A DNA stretch of 57,611 nucleotides from Alcanivorax limicola. GTDB lineage: Bacteria > Pseudomonadota > Gammaproteobacteria > Pseudomonadales > Alcanivoracaceae. How positions within the stretch are numbered: the first letter of the stretch is position 1; each line of letters begins with the position of its first letter. The stretch is taken from assembly GCF_019931215.1 (NCBI RefSeq), contig NZ_JAIOUB010000001.1, forward strand, positions 780,334-837,944, given 5' to 3'. Both the position numbers and the translations under genes were made by a program. Of this stretch, positions 34,929 through 44,945 are shown in pieces. Below the pieces are notes generated by a model, which worked only from the letters and a program-made list of their open reading frames with translations, had not been told where the DNA came from and did not search any database.

Positions 34929-36026
34929 TCATCCCAGCACCTCGCCCAGCGCCTCGAGGAAGCGCTCGTTCTCCTCTGGCAAGCCAATGGACACGCGCAG
35001 GTGGTCGGGCATGCCATAGGCCGCGATGGGCCGCACGATCACCCCCTCACGCAACAGCGCTTCGTAGATGGGCATGGCTTCGCGGCCACAATCGAAGGCG
35101 ATGAAATTGGCCACAGAAGGAATGTAGGACAACCCCAGCTGCTCCAGCCCCTCGGCCACCTGCGCCAGCCCGCTGGTGTTGAGATCACGGCTGTGTTCGA
35201 GGAAGTCCACGTCGTCCAGCGCCGCCTCTGCCGCTGCCAGCGCCAGGCTGTTGCAGTTGAACGGCTGACGCACGCGGTTGAGCACCTCCGCCACATCCAG
35301 GCTGGACACGCTGTAGCCGACGCGCAAGCCGGACAGCCCGTAGGCCTTGGAGAAGGTACGCGCAACAATCAGGTTCGGGTGCGCCGCCAGGCGGGTGACC
35401 CCATTGGGGTAGGCGCTCTCTTCGACATACTCGTAATAGGCCTCGTCCAGCACCACCAGCACATCCTTGGGCACGCGCGCCAGAAAACGGTCCAGCGCAG
35501 AGGCGGTCACCCAGGTGCCGGTCGGGTTATTCGGGTTGGCGATAAAGACGATGCGGGTGCGCTCGGTAATGGCGGCCAGCATGGCCTCCAGATCGTGCCC
35601 GTAATTTTTTGCCGGTACGGGCAGTGGCCTGGCCGAACAGGCCATGGTCACCAGCGGGTAGACCGCAAACGCGTGCTGGCTGAAAACCACTTCGTCGTCA
35701 GCGCACAACCAGCCCCGCGCCACCAGTTCGAGCACGTCGTTGGAACCGTTGCCCAGGCTGATCTGCGCAGCGCGCACGCCCAGCCGCTCCGCCAGCGCCG
35801 CCTTCAGGCGGTAGCCGGAACCATCCGGGTAACGGTGCATGTTGTCCAGCGCCGCCCGTGCGGCCGCCATGGCCTTGGGGCTGGGGCCCAACGGGTTTTC
35901 GTTGCTGGCGAGCTTGACGATATTGGAGATGCCCAGCTCACGCTCGAGCTCTTCAATGGGCTTGCCGGGTTGATACGGCTTGAGCTGCTGCACACCAGCC
36001 GTGGATAACGCAATAAAGTCTGCCAT
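34929..36026 (-). CDS. hisC: Histidinol-phosphate / aromatic aminotransferase
   Basis: The 365-residue PLP enzyme has NENPLGPSPKA near residue 42, NPNNPTGT (about 166), DEAYYEY and the PLP-lysine in TFSKAYGLSGLRVGY (about 225). Placed between pheA and tyrA, this copy (often called hisC2) probably transaminates aromatic keto acids as well as imidazole acetol phosphate. The ATG at 36026 starts the conserved N-terminus; six earlier residues in the frame are not conserved. Confidence 0.94.
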   Translation of the reverse strand: MADFIALSTAGVQQLKPYQPGKPIEELERELGISNIVKLASNENPLGPSPKAMAAARAALDNMHRYPDGSGYRLKAALAERLGVRAAQISLGNGSNDVLELVARGWLCADDEVVFSQHAFAVYPLVTMACSARPLPVPAKNYGHDLEAMLAAITERTRIVFIANPNNPTGTWVTASALDRFLARVPKDVLVVLDEAYYEYVEESAYPNGVTRLAAHPNLIVARTFSKAYGLSGLRVGYSVSSLDVAEVLNRVRQPFNCNSLALAAAEAALDDVDFLEHSRDLNTSGLAQVAEGLEQLGLSYIPSVANFIAFDCGREAMPIYEALLREGVIVRPIAAYGMPDHLRVSIGLPEENERFLEALGEVLG

Positions 36027-36095
36027 GTCGTGCGGGCCCCACAATAATCTGTTGATATTGGTATGCGCGGGAAACGGCGGCTGTCTTCTCCGGGG

Positions 36096-37184
36096 CTAGA
36101 TGACCGCTCTCGGATAGGAACCGAGAAAACGGATATCCAGCGCTTCATCCTCGAGGCTGGACAGCACACGTTGCACCGACACATCGTCCTTGTGGCCTTC
36201 AAAATCGATAAAGAATACGTAACTCCAGTTACCACTGCGTGAGGGGCGTGACTCGACCCGGGTCAGGTCCACGCCCTGCTCCATGAACGGCTTGAGCACG
36301 TGATACAGCGCGCCGGGGCGGTTCTTCATGCGCACCAGCATGCTGGTCTTGTCCTGCCCGGAGGGCGGCGTTTCGCGACGGCCGATAATAATGAAGCGGG
36401 TCGTATTGTCAGGCCGGTCCTCCACATTCTTGCGCAGCACTTTCAGGCCGTAGATCTCGGCCGCCGTTTCGCCAGCAATGGCCGCTGCGTTCCATTCGTC
36501 CTTCAGGCGGCGTGCTGCCTGGGCGTTGGAACTGACCGCGATGCGCTCGACGTGGGGCATGTGCGCGTCCAGCCATTTGCGGCACTGCGCCAGGGTCTGC
36601 TGGTGCGAATAAATACGGGAAATGCTTTTTTCCTGGGTATTCTCGCCCACCAGCAGATGATGATGGATACGCAACTCCACTTCGCCACAGATTTTCAGGG
36701 ACGAATCCATGAAGCTGTCCAGCGTGTGGTTCACCACACCTTCGGTGGAGTTTTCCACCGGCACCACACCGTAATGGGCGGTACCGGACTCCACTTCGCG
36801 GAACACTTCGTCGATGGCCCCCATGGGCACTGTGTCAACGCCGTGGCCAAAATGCTTGAGCGCTGCCTGTTGGGTAAACGTACCCTCCGGGCCAAGAAAC
36901 GCGACCTTGGTGCGTTGCTCCAGTGCCAGACACGCCGACATGATTTCACGGAACAGACGCGCGACGGTTTCGCCGTCCAGCGGGCCGGTGTTGCGCTCCT
37001 TGACGCGACGCAGGATCTGCGCCTCGCGCTCAGGCCGATAGAACACGGCGTTACCATCTTCCACCAGCTTCACATCAGCGACTTGCCTGGCGAGTTGAGC
37101 ACGCTGATTGATCAGCTGTTGCAACTGATCATCCAGCGCGTCGATATGCTGGCGAAGTTGGTCGAGAGTCAGATCATCAGCCAT
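36096..37184 (-). CDS. pheA: Chorismate mutase / prephenate dehydratase (P-protein)
   Basis: The 362-residue protein has an AroQ chorismate mutase domain (LRQHIDALDDQLQQLINQRA, about 10-90), a prephenate dehydratase domain (VAFLGPEGTFTQQAALKHFG from about 100; DNTTRFIIIGR near 265) and a C-terminal ACT domain with GALYHVLKPF and ESRPSR for phenylalanine feedback. It commits chorismate to phenylalanine. The start overlaps the end of serC by eight bases. Confidence 0.96.
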   Translation of the reverse strand: MADDLTLDQLRQHIDALDDQLQQLINQRAQLARQVADVKLVEDGNAVFYRPEREAQILRRVKERNTGPLDGETVARLFREIMSACLALEQRTKVAFLGPEGTFTQQAALKHFGHGVDTVPMGAIDEVFREVESGTAHYGVVPVENSTEGVVNHTLDSFMDSSLKICGEVELRIHHHLLVGENTQEKSISRIYSHQQTLAQCRKWLDAHMPHVERIAVSSNAQAARRLKDEWNAAAIAGETAAEIYGLKVLRKNVEDRPDNTTRFIIIGRRETPPSGQDKTSMLVRMKNRPGALYHVLKPFMEQGVDLTRVESRPSRSGNWSYVFFIDFEGHKDDVSVQRVLSSLEDEALDIRFLGSYPRAVI

Positions 37185-38256
37185 GGCGTTGGGCAAAGTC
37201 CTTCATGTAGTCGATCAGGGCGTCCACCGCCGCTTCGGGCACGGCGTTGTAAATACTGGCACGCATGCCGCCGACGCTACGATGCCCCTTGAGGTTCAGC
37301 AGGCCAGCGCCTTCAGAGCCTTTCAGGAACGTGTTGTCCAGCTCGCTGTTGGCGAGCACGAAAGGCACGTTCATCCAGCTGCGGCTGTGCCGCTCCACCG
37401 GGTTGCTGTAAAAGCCGCTCTCATCAATATAGTGATACAGCTTTTCTGCCTTGCGGCGATTCAGTGCTGCCATCTGGGTCAGGCCGCCCTGGGCCTTGAG
37501 CCATTTGAAGACCAGCCCGGCAAGATACCAGGCGTAGGTCGGTGGCGTGTTGTACATGGATTCGTTTTCAGCGTGGACGCGGTAATCCAGCATCGCCGGT
37601 ACTTTTTCACCAGCGCGACCGAGCAGATCACGGCGCACGATGACCACTGTAATCCCTGCGGGCCCGATATTCTTCTGGGCGCCGGCATAGATCACACCGA
37701 AGCGGGACACGTCCAGCGGACGCGACAGGATGGTGGAGGAAAAATCAGCCACCAGCGGTTTGTCGGTTTCCGGCACGAAGGAGTATTCCAGCCCGCCAAT
37801 GGTTTCATTGGGGGTGTAGTGCACATAAGCCGCATCGTCAGACAGTTGCCAGGTATTTTCCGCGGGCACCGTGGTGAAGTTGGTGTCTTCACTGCTGGCC
37901 GCGACATTGACCTGGCCGTAACGCCGCGCTTCCTTGATCGCCTTGATCGACCACTGCCCGGTGTTGATGTAGTCGGCCTTGCCGCCGTTACCCATCAGGT
38001 TCATCGGCACCATCGCAAACTGCTGGCTGGCGCCACCTTGCAGAAACAACACGGCATAATCATCGCTGATGCCGAGCAGATCACGCAGATCCTGCTCCGC
38101 AGTCTGGGCGATGTGCACGAACTCATCAGAGCGATGGCTCATTTCCATGACCGACAAACCGCGACCGTGGAAATCCAGCATCTCGCTGGCGGCCTGTTTC
38201 AGTACATCTTCAGGCAGTGCCGCAGGACCGGCACAGAAGTTATAGGCACGCGTCAT
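37177..38256 (-). CDS. serC: Phosphoserine aminotransferase
   Basis: The 359-residue protein starts YNFCAGPAALPEDVL and holds the PLP-binding lysine in YAGAQKNIGPAGITVV (near residue 196), with FLQGGASQQFAMVPMNL before it. It makes phosphoserine for serine synthesis and acts in pyridoxine synthesis. The length is standard. It lies between gyrA and pheA, the usual order in pseudomonad-like genomes. Confidence 0.97.
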   Translation of the reverse strand: MTRAYNFCAGPAALPEDVLKQAASEMLDFHGRGLSVMEMSHRSDEFVHIAQTAEQDLRDLLGISDDYAVLFLQGGASQQFAMVPMNLMGNGGKADYINTGQWSIKAIKEARRYGQVNVAASSEDTNFTTVPAENTWQLSDDAAYVHYTPNETIGGLEYSFVPETDKPLVADFSSTILSRPLDVSRFGVIYAGAQKNIGPAGITVVIVRRDLLGRAGEKVPAMLDYRVHAENESMYNTPPTYAWYLAGLVFKWLKAQGGLTQMAALNRRKAEKLYHYIDESGFYSNPVERHSRSWMNVPFVLANSELDNTFLKGSEGAGLLNLKGHRSVGGMRASIYNAVPEAAVDALIDYMKDFAQRHG

Positions 38257-38332
38257 AACACCCCAGGCGGCTGCGCCGCATCTCTCGGTTCTCGGTCAGT
38301 ACTTTCTTTACACAACAAGCCTTTACACAACA

Positions 38333-38354
38333 GGCCGGAGCATCTGCCCCGGCC
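38333..38354 (-). terminator. Stem-loop after gyrA
   Basis: GGCCGG and CCGGCC flank a ten-base middle that can extend the stem, about 20 bases beyond the gyrA stop. No U tract is seen, so the call is tentative. Confidence 0.4.
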
Positions 38355-38374
38355 CATTGCATCAGCACGGTCTG

Positions 38375-41062
38375 TTACTTGTCTTCAGTGCTGTCGTCTG
38401 CATTGTCGTCGGTGCTCTCGTCGGCACTGGTTTCGGTGCTGTCCGTCTGCTCGGCGACAACGTCCGCAGCGACTTCAGCGCCCGCCGCGACATCAACGCC
38501 TTCATCTTCCACGTCTTCTTCCACGCCTTCCAGTTCCGGAATGCGCTCGACGCCTACCAGACGCTCGTTTTCGCCGACGCGAATCAGTGTCACGCCCTGG
38601 GTGTTGCGGCTGAGCGTGCTGACTTCATCAACACGGGTCCGCACCAGTGTGCCCTGATTGGAGATCAGCATCAGGTCTTCACCGCCGAACACCTGGGTCG
38701 CACCCACCAGTGCGCCATTCCGTTCGTTGACGATCATGCCGATCACACCCTGGGTGCCGCGCCCTTTGGTCGGGAACTCACCCACATCGGTACGCTTGCC
38801 GTAGCCTTTGGACGATGCGGTCAGCACCTGGCCGCCTTCTGCCGGCACGATCAGGGCAATCACTTTCTGGCCTGCGGCAACGCGCATACCACGCACGCCG
38901 CGTGCGGTTCGGCCCATCGGGCGCACATCTTCCTCGCGGAAGCGCACGGCCTTGCCGTTATCCGCCACCAGCAGAATGTCTTCCTCACCGCTGGTCATGG
39001 CCACATTCACCAGGCTGTTGCCGTCTTCCAGTTCAATCGCAATCAGGCCGTTGGAACGGGGGCGGCTGAAGGATTCCATGTCCACTTTCTTCACGGTGCC
39101 ATTGCTGGTGGCCATGAAGATATATTTGCTGGTCATGTCCTTGGCCATGGGCAGGATGGCGGTAATGCGCTCATCCGGCTGCAAGGCAGGAATCAGGTTG
39201 ATGATCGGCTTGCCACGGGAACCACGGCCACCTTGCGGCAGGGTAAACACCCGCAGCCAGTAGACCTTGCCCGCGCTGGTAAAGCACAACAGCGTATCGT
39301 GGGTGCCGGCCACCAGCAGATGTTCAACGTAATCCTCATCCTTCACCGCCGTGGCAGCCTTGCCGCGCCCGCCACGTTTCTGGGCACGGTAAGTATCAAT
39401 CGGCTGCATCTTGGCGTAACCGCCATTGGACAGCGTGACCACCACGGTTTCTTCAGCGATCAGATCTTCCATGGACAGGTCCAGATGGGAGGTCTGGATC
39501 ACGGAACGGCGCGGGTCGTTATATTCTTCGCGAATCGCGCGCAGCTCTTCGCGGATCACTTCCAACAGCCGCTCCGGGTCGGCCAGAATCCGGCCCAGTT
39601 CGATAATCAGTTCCAGCAGGGCCTGGTAATCCAGCACCAGCTTTTCCTGTTCCATGCCGGTCAGTTTTTGCAGGCGCAGATCCAGGATGGCCTGGGCCTG
39701 ATCCGGGGACAGGTGATACAGGCCGTCGCGCAGGCCGTAGTGTTCATCCAGCCCGTCCGGACGGCAGGCATCGGCGCCACCGGCACGGTCCAGCATGGTC
39801 ATGACTTCGCCCGGCGCCCAGCCTTTGGACACCAGCGCTTCCTTGGCTTCCGCCCCGGAGGTGGACTGCTTGATCAGCGCAATCACGGCGTCGATGTTTG
39901 CCAGCGCCACCGCCAGACCTTCCAGCACGTGGCCTTTTTCCCGCGCCTTGCGCAGTTCATACACGGTGCGCCGGGTCACCACTTCGCGGCGGTGACGAAT
40001 AAAGGCTTCGAGCATCTGCTTGAGATTCAGCAGGCGCGGCTGGCCATCCGCCAGCGCCACCATGTTGATGCCGAAGACGCTTTGCAGCTGGGTCTGGGCG
40101 TACAGGTTGTTCAGCACGACTTCGGCGTTCTCACCGCGACGCAGTTCGATCACCACGCGCATGCCATCCTTGTCGGATTCGTCGCGCAGCTCGGTGATGC
40201 CTTCGATGCGCTTTTCTTTCACCAGCTCGGCAATCTTCTCGATCAGCCGCGCCTTGTTCAGCATGTAGGGCAGCTCGGTGATGATGATCGCCTGCTTGTT
40301 GCCCTTCTCCATGTCTTCGATATCGGCCCGGGCGCGCACGTAGATGCGGCCACGGCCGGTACGGTAGGCCTGGATGATCCCGGCACGCCCGTTGATGATG
40401 CCGGCGGTGGGGAAATCCGGGCCCTGAATGTATTCCATCAGGTCGTCGATGGTCAGGCTGTCGTCGTCGATCAGCGCCAGACAGCCGTCAATCACTTCGC
40501 CGAGATTGTGCGGCGGGATATTGGTGGCCATGCCCACGGCAATACCGGAGGAGCCGTTCACCAGCAGGTTCGGCACCCGGGTCGGCATCACTTCGGGAAT
40601 GCGCTCGGTGCCGTCGTAGTTGTCGACGAAGTTCACCGTTTCCTTGTCGAGATCGGCCAGCAGGTCATGGGCGATCTTGGACATGCGCACTTCGGTATAT
40701 CGCATGGCAGCGGCGGAATCACCGTCCACCGAACCGAAGTTGCCCTGCCCGTCTACCAGCATGTAACGCAGGGAAAACGGCTGCGCCATGCGGACGATGG
40801 TGTCATATACCGCAGAGTCACCGTGGGGATGGTATTTACCGATCACGTCACCCACGACACGGGCCGACTTCTTGTAGGCCTTGTTCCAGTCGTTATTGAG
40901 CTCGTGCATGGCAAACAGCACCCGCCGATGCACCGGCTTGAGGCCGTCACGCACGTCCGGCAACGCCCGACCGACGATGACGCTCATGGCGTAATCCAGG
41001 TAGGACTGCTTCAGTTCGTCTTCGATGTTGACCGGGGTAACTTCTCTGGCGAGATCCGTCAT
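38375..41062 (-). CDS. gyrA: DNA gyrase subunit A
   Basis: The 895-residue protein is a full GyrA. The catalytic tyrosine is Tyr122 in [11 protein letters not shown]. The quinolone-resistance region [10 protein letters not shown] has Ser83 and Asp87, the sensitive-type residues. The C-terminal beta-pinwheel carries the GyrA box QKRGGRG. A strongly acidic tail of about 45 residues rich in Asp, Glu, Ser and Thr ends the protein, as in many gammaproteobacteria. The long spacer to serC and a good extended -10 upstream suggest its own promoter. Confidence 0.98.
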   Translation of the reverse strand: MTDLAREVTPVNIEDELKQSYLDYAMSVIVGRALPDVRDGLKPVHRRVLFAMHELNNDWNKAYKKSARVVGDVIGKYHPHGDSAVYDTIVRMAQPFSLRYMLVDGQGNFGSVDGDSAAAMRYTEVRMSKIAHDLLADLDKETVNFVDNYDGTERIPEVMPTRVPNLLVNGSSGIAVGMATNIPPHNLGEVIDGCLALIDDDSLTIDDLMEYIQGPDFPTAGIINGRAGIIQAYRTGRGRIYVRARADIEDMEKGNKQAIIITELPYMLNKARLIEKIAELVKEKRIEGITELRDESDKDGMRVVIELRRGENAEVVLNNLYAQTQLQSVFGINMVALADGQPRLLNLKQMLEAFIRHRREVVTRRTVYELRKAREKGHVLEGLAVALANIDAVIALIKQSTSGAEAKEALVSKGWAPGEVMTMLDRAGGADACRPDGLDEHYGLRDGLYHLSPDQAQAILDLRLQKLTGMEQEKLVLDYQALLELIIELGRILADPERLLEVIREELRAIREEYNDPRRSVIQTSHLDLSMEDLIAEETVVVTLSNGGYAKMQPIDTYRAQKRGGRGKAATAVKDEDYVEHLLVAGTHDTLLCFTSAGKVYWLRVFTLPQGGRGSRGKPIINLIPALQPDERITAILPMAKDMTSKYIFMATSNGTVKKVDMESFSRPRSNGLIAIELEDGNSLVNVAMTSGEEDILLVADNGKAVRFREEDVRPMGRTARGVRGMRVAAGQKVIALIVPAEGGQVLTASSKGYGKRTDVGEFPTKGRGTQGVIGMIVNERNGALVGATQVFGGEDLMLISNQGTLVRTRVDEVSTLSRNTQGVTLIRVGENERLVGVERIPELEGVEEDVEDEGVDVAAGAEVAADVVAEQTDSTETSADESTDDNADDSTEDK

Positions 41063-41115
41063 GCTAATCCTTTATTATGGCGCTGGTACGGGGTGGTGCC
41101 TGTTTTAAGCCGGCA

Positions 41116-41124
41116 ATAATAGCA
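41116..41124 (-). promoter_or_regulatory. Candidate gyrA promoter (extended -10)
   Basis: On the minus strand TGC-TATTAT forms an extended -10 element about 54 bases before the gyrA ATG. No strong -35 box is seen, which suits a TGn-type promoter. Confidence 0.5.
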
Positions 41125-41179
41125 CAACCCGGAGCCCCAGGTAGGGCCCTCCCCTACCCAATCTTTCACGCGGTTGCGC

Positions 41180-41185
41180 TATACT
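41180..41185 (+). promoter_or_regulatory. Candidate -10 box for the mtaD operon
   Basis: TATACT lies 37 bases before the mtaD ATG with no good -35 partner. It is the best promoter-like element in the gyrA-mtaD divergent gap on this strand. Confidence 0.4.
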
Positions 41186-41222
41186 GCCGCCCCGGTAGTC
41201 CAACCAGGAATCAGGAGTGTCC

Positions 41223-42545
41223 ATGCCCCAAGCCCCGGCCCACGCCGATCTGATCATCCAGGCCAGCTGGATTGCCCCTGTAGAGGGCCCGGAACGCCTG
41301 CTGACCGATCATGCCATCGTCATCAGCGGCTCGCGCATCGTCGATATCCTGCCGTTTGCGGATATCAGCCATCGCTGGCAGGCCACCGAGACGATCCGGC
41401 TGGACAAGCACCTCTTGATGCCCGGATTGATCAACGCCCATACCCACGCGGCCATGAACCTGTTCCGGGGCCTGGCAGATGATCTGCCGCTGATGACCTG
41501 GCTGGAGGAGCATATCTGGCCCGCCGAGGGCAAATGGATCAGCGAGCAGTTCGTGGCGGATGGCACGCGCCTGGCCGCCGCCGAAATGATTCGCAGCGGC
41601 ACCACCTGCTTTGCGGACATGTACTTCTTCCCGGATGCCATCGCCCGGGTGGCCTCGGAAGCGGGCCTGCGCGCCAGCCTGTTCAGCCCGCTACTGGATT
41701 TCCCCACCCCCATGGGCCAGGGCCCGGATGACTACCTGCGCCTGGCCACTCAGGCAGCGGATGCCTGGCGCCATGACCCGCTGATTTCCGTCGGCTTTGG
41801 CCCCCATGCGCCCTACACCGTGTCCGATGAGCCCTTGCAGCGCGTCGCCATGCTGGCCGAGGAACTGGATGCCCAGATCATGATGCATGTGCATGAAACA
41901 GCGGGCGAAGTGGCCACGGCCGAACAGGCTGGCGAGCGCCCGCTGGCGCGCCTGGCACGCCTGGGGCTGCTGTCCCCGCGCCTGCTGGCCGTGCACATGA
42001 CGCAGCTGAATGACGATGAGATCGAGCAGCTGCGCGCCAGCGGCACCCACGTGGTGCACTGCCCGGAATCCAACCTGAAGCTGGCCAGCGGCTTCTGCCG
42101 GGTGGAGGCGCTGCGCCGCGCCGGCGTCAATGTGGCGCTGGGCACCGACGGCGCCGCCAGCAACAACGACCTGGACATGCTGGGCGAGCTGCGCACGGCG
42201 GCCCTGCTGGCCAAGGGCGTGGCCGGTACGGCTGATGCGCTGCCGGCGGACGCGGCATTGGCCATGGCCACTCTGAATGGCGCCAGGGCGCTGGGGCTGG
42301 AGCACCAGACCGGCTCCCTGGTGGCGGGCAAGCAGGCGGACATTATTGCTGTGGATCTGGGGGCGCTGGAAACCCGCCCCACGTACGATCCCATCGCTCA
42401 GGTGGTGTATGCCGCCGGGCGCGAACAGGTGACTTACAACTGGGTAGCAGGCCGCTGCCTGATGGCAGAGCGCCAGCTGCTGACCCTCAACAGCGCGCGC
42501 ATTCTGCGCGACACCCAGCACTGGCAGGAGATGATCAATGGCTGA
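41223..42545 (+). CDS. mtaD: TRZ/ATZ-family hydrolase, probable 5-methylthioadenosine / S-adenosylhomocysteine deaminase
   Basis: The 440-residue amidohydrolase has metal ligands in [17 protein letters not shown] (about 62-78), the HVHET motif (near 220), HMTQL and the acidic [13 protein letters not shown] (near 305). This is the MtaD/SsnA-like group that deaminates methylthioadenosine or S-adenosylhomocysteine. The ATG at 41223 has AGGAG five bases upstream; the GTG at 41217 overlaps that site and is less likely. It overlaps ubiG by eight bases, consistent with removing the S-adenosylhomocysteine that UbiG produces. Confidence 0.88.
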   Translation: MPQAPAHADLIIQASWIAPVEGPERLLTDHAIVISGSRIVDILPFADISHRWQATETIRLDKHLLMPGLINAHTHAAMNLFRGLADDLPLMTWLEEHIWPAEGKWISEQFVADGTRLAAAEMIRSGTTCFADMYFFPDAIARVASEAGLRASLFSPLLDFPTPMGQGPDDYLRLATQAADAWRHDPLISVGFGPHAPYTVSDEPLQRVAMLAEELDAQIMMHVHETAGEVATAEQAGERPLARLARLGLLSPRLLAVHMTQLNDDEIEQLRASGTHVVHCPESNLKLASGFCRVEALRRAGVNVALGTDGAASNNDLDMLGELRTAALLAKGVAGTADALPADAALAMATLNGARALGLEHQTGSLVAGKQADIIAVDLGALETRPTYDPIAQVVYAAGREQVTYNWVAGRCLMAERQLLTLNSARILRDTQHWQEMING

Positions 42546-43290
42546 GATCCAACCCGGCGACACGGTACACAAGGATACTGTCAACAAGGACACTGCCCGC
42601 AATGTGGACCTGCAGGAAATTGCCAAGTTCGAGGCCCTGGCCGAGCGCTGGTGGGACCCGAGCAGCGAGTTCCGCCCCCTGCACGATATCAACCCGCTGC
42701 GCCTGAACTATATTGACGAGCGCGCCGGGCTGCCGGAAAAACGCGCCATCGATATCGGCTGCGGCGGCGGTCTGCTGTCCGAAGGCATGGCTCTGCGCGG
42801 CGCCGAGGTCACCGGCATTGATCTGGGCGAGGCGCCGCTGGCCGTAGCGCGATTGCACGCACAGAAATCCGGCGTCGAGGTGGAATACCTGAACATCGCC
42901 GCCGAAGAAATCGCGGCGCAACGCCCGGGGCAATACGACGTGGTCACCTGCCTGGAAATGCTGGAGCATGTGCCCGACCCCGCCGCGGTGGTGGCCGCCT
43001 GTGCTGCGCTGGCCAAACCGGGCGCGCAGCTGTTTTTCTCCACCATCAACCGCAACCCGAAGTCTTTCCTGTTCGCCATTGTCGGCGCTGAATACGTATT
43101 AAGGCTGCTGCCGCGCGGCACCCACGAATACGCCAAGCTGATCCGCCCGTCCGAGCTGGCCGCCTGGTGCCGGGATGCCGGGCTGGACGTGCGTGACACG
43201 GCGGGTATGACCTACAACCCGCTGACCCAGGTCTACAAGCTGAACCGGGATGTGTCGGTGAACTACCTGATTCATGCAGTCAAACCCTGA
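42538..43290 (+). CDS. ubiG: Ubiquinone biosynthesis O-methyltransferase
   Basis: The 250-residue protein has [20 protein letters not shown], the UbiG signature, then the SAM-binding motif [16 protein letters not shown] (about 69-84) and [13 protein letters not shown]. It performs both O-methylations of ubiquinone synthesis. The start overlaps mtaD, and gph follows 15 bases later, the common ubiG-gph order. Confidence 0.96.
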   Translation: MAEIQPGDTVHKDTVNKDTARNVDLQEIAKFEALAERWWDPSSEFRPLHDINPLRLNYIDERAGLPEKRAIDIGCGGGLLSEGMALRGAEVTGIDLGEAPLAVARLHAQKSGVEVEYLNIAAEEIAAQRPGQYDVVTCLEMLEHVPDPAAVVAACAALAKPGAQLFFSTINRNPKSFLFAIVGAEYVLRLLPRGTHEYAKLIRPSELAAWCRDAGLDVRDTAGMTYNPLTQVYKLNRDVSVNYLIHAVKP

Positions 43291-43305
43291 TACGGTGAGC
43301 CACTG

Positions 43306-43971
43306 ATGGCACAAGCAGTTTTTTTTGATCTGGACGGAACACTGGTGGATACGGCACCGGATTTTCATGTGGTGCTGAACCAGGTGCTGGCCGAGGCCGG
43401 ACGTCCGGCGCAGAGTCTCGCGGCGGTGCGCACCCAGGTGTCCAACGGGGCACGGGCGCTGGTGACCCTGGGCTTTGGCCTGGTCCCGGAAGACGCGGCC
43501 TTCCCCGACACCCTGGACACCCTGCTGAATGCCTACGCGGCGCGTCTGGATGTGGACACTTGCCTGTTTCCCGGCATGGCCGAGGTGCTGGCGCGGCTGG
43601 ACGCCGACGGCACCCCCTGGGGCGTGGTCACCAACAAGCCGGCGCGCTTTACCGCCCCGGTATTGCGCGGGCTGGGCCTGAGCGAGCGCGTCGGCCCGGT
43701 GATCTGCCCGGATGACGTGGTGCTGCGCAAGCCTGATCCGGAGGGTCTGCTGAAAGCGGCGGCCATGGTGGGCGTGGACCCGGCGCGCTGTCTGTATGTG
43801 GGCGATCATTTGCGTGATATCGAAGCCGGCCGCAATGCCGGCATGACCACGGTAGCCGCCCTGTTCGGCTATCTGGACCCCAATGAAGACCCGCGTGCCT
43901 GGCACGCCGACTACTATATAGACGCTGCGGACGCACTGTTGCCGCTGCTGGATCAGGATATGCACTCATGA
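43306..43971 (+). CDS. gph: Phosphoglycolate phosphatase
   Basis: The 221-residue HAD-superfamily protein has motif I FFDLDGTLVDTAPDF (residues 6-20), motif II in GVVTNKP, and motifs III/IV in RKPDPEGLLKA and YVGDHLRDIEAGRNAG. It clears 2-phosphoglycolate from DNA repair; in some species it acts on related phosphosugars such as MurNAc-6-phosphate. It overlaps yciK by four bases. Confidence 0.93.
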   Translation: MAQAVFFDLDGTLVDTAPDFHVVLNQVLAEAGRPAQSLAAVRTQVSNGARALVTLGFGLVPEDAAFPDTLDTLLNAYAARLDVDTCLFPGMAEVLARLDADGTPWGVVTNKPARFTAPVLRGLGLSERVGPVICPDDVVLRKPDPEGLLKAAAMVGVDPARCLYVGDHLRDIEAGRNAGMTTVAALFGYLDPNEDPRAWHADYYIDAADALLPLLDQDMHS

Positions 43972-44786
43972 GCACAAAAGCCCCCGCCACTGACACGCCG
44001 AAGATCACGCCGAAGATTGACCTGGCCACAGCGCAGGCCGCCGCACTGGCCTATCAGTGGGAACCCGGCATCCTGAATGACCGCATCATCGTGGTCACCG
44101 GTGCCGGTGAAGGTATCGGCCGCGCCATCGCACTGGCGCTGGCTGCCGCCGGGGCCACAGTCGTGTTGCTCGGACGCACGCAGGACAAACTGGAAAGCCT
44201 GTATGACGAGATTGTCGCGGCGGGTTACCCGACGCCGGCGATAGTGCCGGTGAATCTGGAAGTGGCCATCCCGGCGCACTTCGAGGAGCTGGCCGGCATG
44301 CTGGATGAGACGTTCGGGCGGCTGGACGGCATTCTCCACAATGCCTCGATCCTGGGCGATATCACGCCACTGGACAATTACGGCTATGGCACCTGGGACA
44401 GCGTCATGCAGGTGAACCTGAATGCCGCCTTCTACCTGACCCGGGCCATGCTGCCGCTGTTGCGGGCTTCCTCGGATGCGTCGGTGCTGTTCACCTCCTC
44501 CAGTGTCGGCCGCAAGGGCCGTGCTTTCTGGGGCGCCTACGCGGTGAGCAAGTTTGCCACCGAGGGGCTGGTGCAGGTGCTCTCGGATGAGCTGGAAAAC
44601 ACCACGGCAATCCGCGTCAACAGCATCAACCCCGGCGCCACCCGAACGCGCATGCGCGCCCTGGCCTACCCCGGCGAGGAAGCGATGAGCGTCACCCCGC
44701 CGGAAGACCTGGCCCCGGCCTATCTGTATCTGCTCGGCCCGGCCAGTCGCGGCGTCACCGGCCTGGCGCTCAACGCCCAGGCCTGA
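43968..44786 (+). CDS. yciK: YciK-like short-chain dehydrogenase
   Basis: The 272-residue SDR has the cofactor motif VTGAGEGIGRAIALALA (about 43-59), NASILGDITPL, and the catalytic S and Y-x3-K in SSSVGRKGRAFWGAYAVSK. An N-terminal extension of about 35 residues precedes the Rossmann fold. YciK proteins are oxidoreductases without a firmly assigned substrate. The conserved ubiG-gph-yciK order supports the name. Confidence 0.9.
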   Translation: MSTKAPATDTPKITPKIDLATAQAAALAYQWEPGILNDRIIVVTGAGEGIGRAIALALAAAGATVVLLGRTQDKLESLYDEIVAAGYPTPAIVPVNLEVAIPAHFEELAGMLDETFGRLDGILHNASILGDITPLDNYGYGTWDSVMQVNLNAAFYLTRAMLPLLRASSDASVLFTSSSVGRKGRAFWGAYAVSKFATEGLVQVLSDELENTTAIRVNSINPGATRTRMRALAYPGEEAMSVTPPEDLAPAYLYLLGPASRGVTGLALNAQA

Positions 44787-44945
44787 GGCGCCACTTTATT
44801 CAAGCATGCTTTCACGCGTTGTTGACTCTGCCGCAGTCGCGCGCTGACCTCACAGTCATAGATCACTCCCCCTCCCGGTAGGACCATCACTGGAGCATGG
44901 CCGCGGCCATCACACCCACCAGGGATGAACGACGGAGCAAGGACT

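Noticed and set aside
38375-41062. Quinolone-resistance change in gyrA
   Set aside because: Positions 83 and 87 are Ser and Asp, the sensitive type.
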